DNA of 7,540 nucleotides, taken from Deltaproteobacteria bacterium. Lineage in GTDB: Bacteria > Desulfobacterota > Binatia > UBA9968 > CAXXLF01. Shown one piece after another: positions 5,053-7,540 of the stretch. The stretch spans positions 1 to 7,540 of the forward strand of contig JACZXR010000102.1 of assembly GCA_022571535.1 (NCBI GenBank). Direction: 5' to 3'. The notes under the pieces are model-generated. The model worked only from the letters and a program-made list of their open reading frames with translations. It had not been told where the DNA came from and did not search any database. The position numbers and the translations under genes were made by a program. How positions within the stretch are numbered: the stretch's first letter is position 1; each line of letters opens with the position of its first letter.

Positions 5053-6231
5053 TTACAACTGTTGGCTTAGAATATCGTAGATCAGATAATAAAACTGGGC
5101 TAAAGAGGGCAGATAGACTGTCAGGAACTCCTTGGCAGAGTAACTCTTGCGCGTAGGATCTACATGGCTGAAGAGCTTGAGGATGGTCATATGCACCCTG
5201 CTACCATCTCGAACAGCGTCCGCGAGGCGGAGACTCTCTGTGTAGGGTATCAACGAGTCAGTGGTCCCATGGCCGATAAGCATGTACGCATTTACAGAGG
5301 GGATCACTGAAGATAACGAGAGTCCTTCAAGGTAATCCTGAAACTTTCGATCGGTCTTCTCGAACAGCCCTTCAACCCGGTACGGGTCCTTGTTGATCAA
5401 AAGCTCGTAGAGGGCCTGACCCTCTGGGCTCAAGCCCTTGAGCAAGGCCTGGATCTCCCTTCTCTCGCCTGTCTGTCCCGACTCCTCTTTCTTAAAGATC
5501 TCTTTCAGGATCTTCCGATCGCTTTCCCTTTCTACATAATCCAGATTGTTGACAAAGAAGACCCACTTCCCATAGGGCTCCGGTCTCAGAAAACCCTTTT
5601 CATCGCGATACTCGTAATAACCGGTGGTGATAAAGCGGATCACATTGATGGGATCGTAATAACCACCAAAGGAGGTGATGAACTTAACCTGGTTGCGAAT
5701 CGACGGATGGGCCGCTGCCATGAAAGTGGGTCCTGCCCCGTAGCTAAATCCCAAAAGGCCCATCTTTTCTTTGTCTACACGATTCTCCAGCAAACCAAGA
5801 AAGCGGAATGAGGCAACGATATCTTCTACATCGCTCAGACGGACGCGAAGAGACTTCATTCCCAAGAGTTCTGGAACCAGCACCACAAAGCCGGATCGAG
5901 CCAGGGAGTATGCGAAGCGAATGAGCCTAGGATCATCCTTACCCGTTTCTATAATGCCGTGAGTAAGGAGGATTGCAGCTCTCTTTTTTCCATCCTGGTA
6001 ATGGTACAGGTCAGCCGCAATGGCCCTCTCCCCAACAGGAATGAACATGCCATTGACGGAGGGTGTACTAGTGATCCATGCCAGAGCGCCACGATGAGGT
6101 GACCGGACCCCTTCCTCATCCAGAAGGTCCCAGAGAAACAGGGCGCTGAGAACACCCAAGCGGATTTGAGAAAAAAAGACCAATCCGAGCAGCAGGAGGA
6201 GGGAGACAGCGATGAGGAGAATTTTCCTCAT
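5053..6231 (-). CDS. Membrane-anchored or secreted alpha/beta hydrolase
   Basis: This 392-residue protein carries an N-terminal hydrophobic segment at residues 4-20 (after MRK). There is no lipobox and no clear cleavage site, so it may be an uncleaved anchor placing the enzyme outside the inner membrane. The rest is an alpha/beta-hydrolase fold. It has an oxyanion-type LLTHG at 88-92, nucleophile Ser163 in GFSYG (161-165), acid Asp325 in HGTTDSLIPY (321-330) and His356 in FSHVD, a complete triad. A charged, insert-like stretch at about 205-305 could be a lid. Substrate is unknown; esterase or peptidase-like activity is only a family-level guess. No Shine-Dalgarno of normal strength is seen, but the start is supported by the signal-like N-terminus. 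It sits between truA and leuC with no functional link to either. Confidence 0.82.
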   Translation of the reverse strand: MRKILLIAVSLLLLLGLVFFSQIRLGVLSALFLWDLLDEEGVRSPHRGALAWITSTPSVNGMFIPVGERAIAADLYHYQDGKKRAAILLTHGIIETGKDDPRLIRFAYSLARSGFVVLVPELLGMKSLRVRLSDVEDIVASFRFLGLLENRVDKEKMGLLGFSYGAGPTFMAAAHPSIRNQVKFITSFGGYYDPINVIRFITTGYYEYRDEKGFLRPEPYGKWVFFVNNLDYVERESDRKILKEIFKKEESGQTGERREIQALLKGLSPEGQALYELLINKDPYRVEGLFEKTDRKFQDYLEGLSLSSVIPSVNAYMLIGHGTTDSLIPYTESLRLADAVRDGSRVHMTILKLFSHVDPTRKSYSAKEFLTVYLPSLAQFYYLIYDILSQQL

Positions 6232-6345
6232 TTCTTTTCAGGTACCAGAATCCTTCTGCCTGCTGCTTTTAGAGCTTATAGCCTAGAGCTTGGAGCCAGA
6301 AATTCTGACTCTGGACTCTCGACTGCCGCCTGCCTGCTCCATTTA
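6232..6345. repeat. Small imperfect repeats between the hydrolase and truA
   Basis: This 114-base gap has no gene. AGAGCTTATAGCC (6271-6283) and AGAGCTTGGAGCC (6285-6297) are tandem copies with two mismatches. GAGCCAGA (6293-6300) pairs with TCTGG-A-CTC (6310-6318), an 8-base stem with one bulge. CTGCCTGCT occurs at 6256-6264 and 6330-6338. No promoter could be supported for the hydrolase. Confidence 0.5.
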
Positions 6346-7077
6346 TTAATATTTTACTTCTACCAGGAATAGCCCTTGCGGCGGTGCTGTCGGACCGGCC
6401 CGAGTTCGATCCCGTATCTTCAGCAGCTCGGCAAATGCCTCAGAGGTCCGCTCCCCTCGGCCGACTTCAACCATCGTCCCGACGATATTGCGCACCATAT
6501 GTCTGAGAAAGGCATTGGCCTCAACCGTGTAAACGAGAAGATCTCCCTGTCGAATTAAAGAATTGTGGAAGATTTTCCTTATGGGATTATCCGTGTCTCC
6601 CCCAGTCCCCTGAAAGGAGGAGAAATCATGCCCCCCCTCTAGTGCGCGGATTGCCTGCTGCATGGCTGGAAGCTCTAAGGGTTGGTAAACATGAAAGGAG
6701 AAACGACGGTGAATAGCCGATGGCCATGGGTGATTCCAAATTCTATACTCATACACTCGGCTTTGTGCGTCCCGTCTGGCATCAAAGGAATCGGAGACCA
6801 CCTCCGCCTTCTTGATCACTATGTCCGGTGGGGTGAAGGCATTAAGCCCCCTTTGCAGCCGCCAGAGATCGATCTGCTCATCCCAGGTAAAATTGGCAAC
6901 CTGACTTATGGCATGTACTCCCGCATCCGTACGACCGGATCCGTGTAGCCGAACTCTTTTCCGGAGGATTTCCTCGAGGGCCTGCTCCAAAATCTCCTGA
7001 ATGGTTTTACCGTTAGGCTGAACCTGCCAGCCGTTGTAATCGGTCCCGTCGTACTCGATGGTGAGATTGATGTTCAT
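6346..7077 (-). CDS. truA: tRNA pseudouridine synthase A
   Basis: TruA converts uridines 38-40 in the anticodon stem-loop of many tRNAs to pseudouridine; it is cytoplasmic and acts as a homodimer. The 243-residue protein is of normal length. It begins with the family's N-terminal strand (NLTIEYDGTDYNGWQVQ, residues 4-20). The catalytic Asp51 lies in GSGRTDAGVHA (46-56). The conserved Tyr109 is in SRVYEYRIWN, and the C-terminal block FLRHMVRNIVGTMVEVGRGE spans 190-209. The start at 7077 matches the usual N-terminus, although no Shine-Dalgarno is evident in the preceding 15 bases. Upstream in transcription order lies asd, 360 bases away. Pairing of asd, truA and leucine genes is common in bacterial chromosomes. 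Confidence 0.96.
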   Translation of the reverse strand: MNINLTIEYDGTDYNGWQVQPNGKTIQEILEQALEEILRKRVRLHGSGRTDAGVHAISQVANFTWDEQIDLWRLQRGLNAFTPPDIVIKKAEVVSDSFDARRDAQSRVYEYRIWNHPWPSAIHRRFSFHVYQPLELPAMQQAIRALEGGHDFSSFQGTGGDTDNPIRKIFHNSLIRQGDLLVYTVEANAFLRHMVRNIVGTMVEVGRGERTSEAFAELLKIRDRTRAGPTAPPQGLFLVEVKY

Positions 7078-7225
7078 GTGAATTGCAATCAGCTTTCAGC
7101 TGTTGGCTGAACCCCACTCTTATCGTAAAACGTCAGGCGTTCTCTCTCATGAGCAGTCCGGGGATAAACCTCTATCTGTTCAGCACTCCGGACCTCCAAG
7201 GCTGAAAGGGAGTGCTGATTGCCTC

Positions 7226-7314
7226 AATCAAGTTATATCGACCACGGGGGAAACCCCATCTGCCTGCGCAGGCAGGTCGGTATTGTGCCCGCGGCAAGCC
7301 GCTGGTTACCTAAT
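7226..7314. repeat. Intergenic repeat unit A
   Basis: The unit starts with AATCAAGTTATATCGACCA (7226-7244) and ends with a 38-base block (7277-7314) shared with unit B. Inside it are GGGG-GAAA-CCCC and the perfect 16-base palindrome CTGCCTGCGCAGGCAG (7260-7275). The terminal block holds GCGG-CAAG-CCGC, a tight stem-loop. Confidence 0.75.
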
Positions 7315-7434
7315 AATCAAGTTATATCGACCAAGGGGTTCAAACCCCGTGGTCGACCAAAGGGAAGAGCTACCGATCTCCCCTTTGGAACCCCATCGGT
7401 TTTGTACCCGCGGCAAGCCGCTGGGTTACCTAAT
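7315..7434. repeat. Intergenic repeat unit B
   Basis: The unit follows unit A directly. It shares the 19-base start exactly (7315-7333) and the terminal block (7396-7434) with two substitutions and one extra G. Its interior differs. TCGACCA-A-GGGG (7327-7338) pairs with CCCC-G-TGGTCGA (7345-7356), a stem of eleven pairs with one internal mismatch. CCAAAGGG (7357-7364) pairs with CCCTTTGG (7381-7388), and AGA/TCT extends this stem inward. The unit ends 3 bases short of the asd stop codon. Confidence 0.75.
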
Positions 7435-7437
7435 TAT

Positions 7438-7540
7438 CTATAAATAGCCCCTTATCAGAATTTCGGCAATCTGAACGGCATTCAGAGCGGCACCTTTGCG
7501 CAGGTTGTCTGCCACTATCCAGAGATTGATGCCGTTGGGA
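7438..7540 (-). CDS. asd: Aspartate-semialdehyde dehydrogenase, C-terminus (partial)
   Basis: The last 33 residues of a protein enter from the right edge, in the frame whose first full codon starts at 7539, and end at the TAG read from 7440 to 7438. The stretch NLWIVADNLRKGAALNAVQI is the conserved end of bacterial Asd. In this enzyme that block helps form the dimer interface and cofactor pocket. Asd reduces aspartyl phosphate to aspartate semialdehyde, the branch point to lysine, threonine, methionine and diaminopimelate. Most of the gene lies outside the window, so intactness cannot be judged. The final residues (IRGYL) are right next to the intergenic repeat. Confidence 0.88.
   Translation of the reverse strand, partial: PNGINLWIVADNLRKGAALNAVQIAEILIRGYL

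Larger units (their letters stand above)
7078..7437. repeat. Repeat-rich intergenic region between asd and truA
   Basis: This 360-base gap has no convincing gene. Its truA-proximal part (7078-7225) contains several inverted repeats: TTCAGC/GCTGAA (7095-7100, 7106-7111), GTCCGG/CCGGAC (7156-7161, 7188-7193) and TCAGCACTCC/GGAGTGCTGA (7180-7189, 7209-7218). The asd-proximal part (7226-7437) consists of two diverged repeat units, listed separately. A plus-strand open frame here (7103-7447) repeats itself where the DNA repeats do and matches no known protein type that I recognise. Confidence 0.75.

Noticed and set aside
7335..7360. GGGGTTCAAACCCC resembles a tRNA T-arm, followed by a CCA
   Set aside because: A 7-base T loop leaves a mismatched stem, and no matching acceptor, D or anticodon arm exists upstream. 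It is better explained as the repeat hairpin.
7404..7430. GCGGC-AA-GCCGC stem as the asd terminator
   Set aside because: No T run follows the stem on the minus strand (ACAAAACC follows), so it does not fit an intrinsic terminator.
7226..7434. Direct repeats as a CRISPR array
   Set aside because: There are only two units, with long unequal interiors that are themselves palindromic, and no cas gene is in the window.
7103..7447. Plus-strand open frames across the asd-truA gap
   Set aside because: They repeat where the DNA repeats do, cover several strong palindromes and run into the end of asd; no protein family is recognisable.

Overview
The window is bacterial chromosomal DNA of moderate GC content, about 50 percent by eye. 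It joins the end of an integrative-element module on the left to a housekeeping block on the right. The organism cannot be named. A DUF3596-type integrase, an LLM-class flavin oxidoreductase, a 465-residue bacterial-type LeuC and intergenic inverted repeats would all fit an uncultured Gram-negative lineage, for example Desulfobacterota, NC10 or a relative. That placement is a guess.

Left part (1-1898, + strand): the possible tail of an upstream gene, an excisionase/AlpA-like small DNA-binding protein (60-374), a 63-residue XRE-family HTH protein (409-600) and a tyrosine recombinase (600-1898). The genes are tightly packed: the HTH stop and the integrase start share one base. Between the first two genes lies a compact switch. 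It has a TTGACA-N17-TAGGAT promoter, a CCTAGA-N7-TCTAGG dyad between and over the promoter boxes, and a second dyad that includes the HTH start codon. The layout fits an autoregulated integration/excision module. No attachment site could be identified.

Middle (1911-2819, + strand): an LLM-class (luciferase-like, FMN or F420) oxidoreductase begins 12 bases after the integrase. Its ribosome binding site includes the integrase stop codon. It is either cargo of the element or the first chromosomal gene beyond it. It converges on leuD.

Right part (2891-7540, - strand), in transcription order: the C-terminus of aspartate-semialdehyde dehydrogenase (asd), a 360-base repeat-rich gap, truA (tRNA pseudouridine synthase A), an exported or membrane-anchored alpha/beta hydrolase, leuC and leuD. 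LeuC and LeuD together form isopropylmalate isomerase of leucine biosynthesis, and a good sigma70-like promoter precedes leuC. The 70-base leuC-leuD gap is an unusual polypurine tract (on the mRNA strand) containing a near-perfect 37-base mirror repeat. The asd-truA gap holds two diverged copies of a hairpin-rich intergenic repeat.

No clearly new multi-gene system is visible. The best leads are the integrase-module switch region, the asd-truA repeat family and the leuC-leuD mirror repeat.
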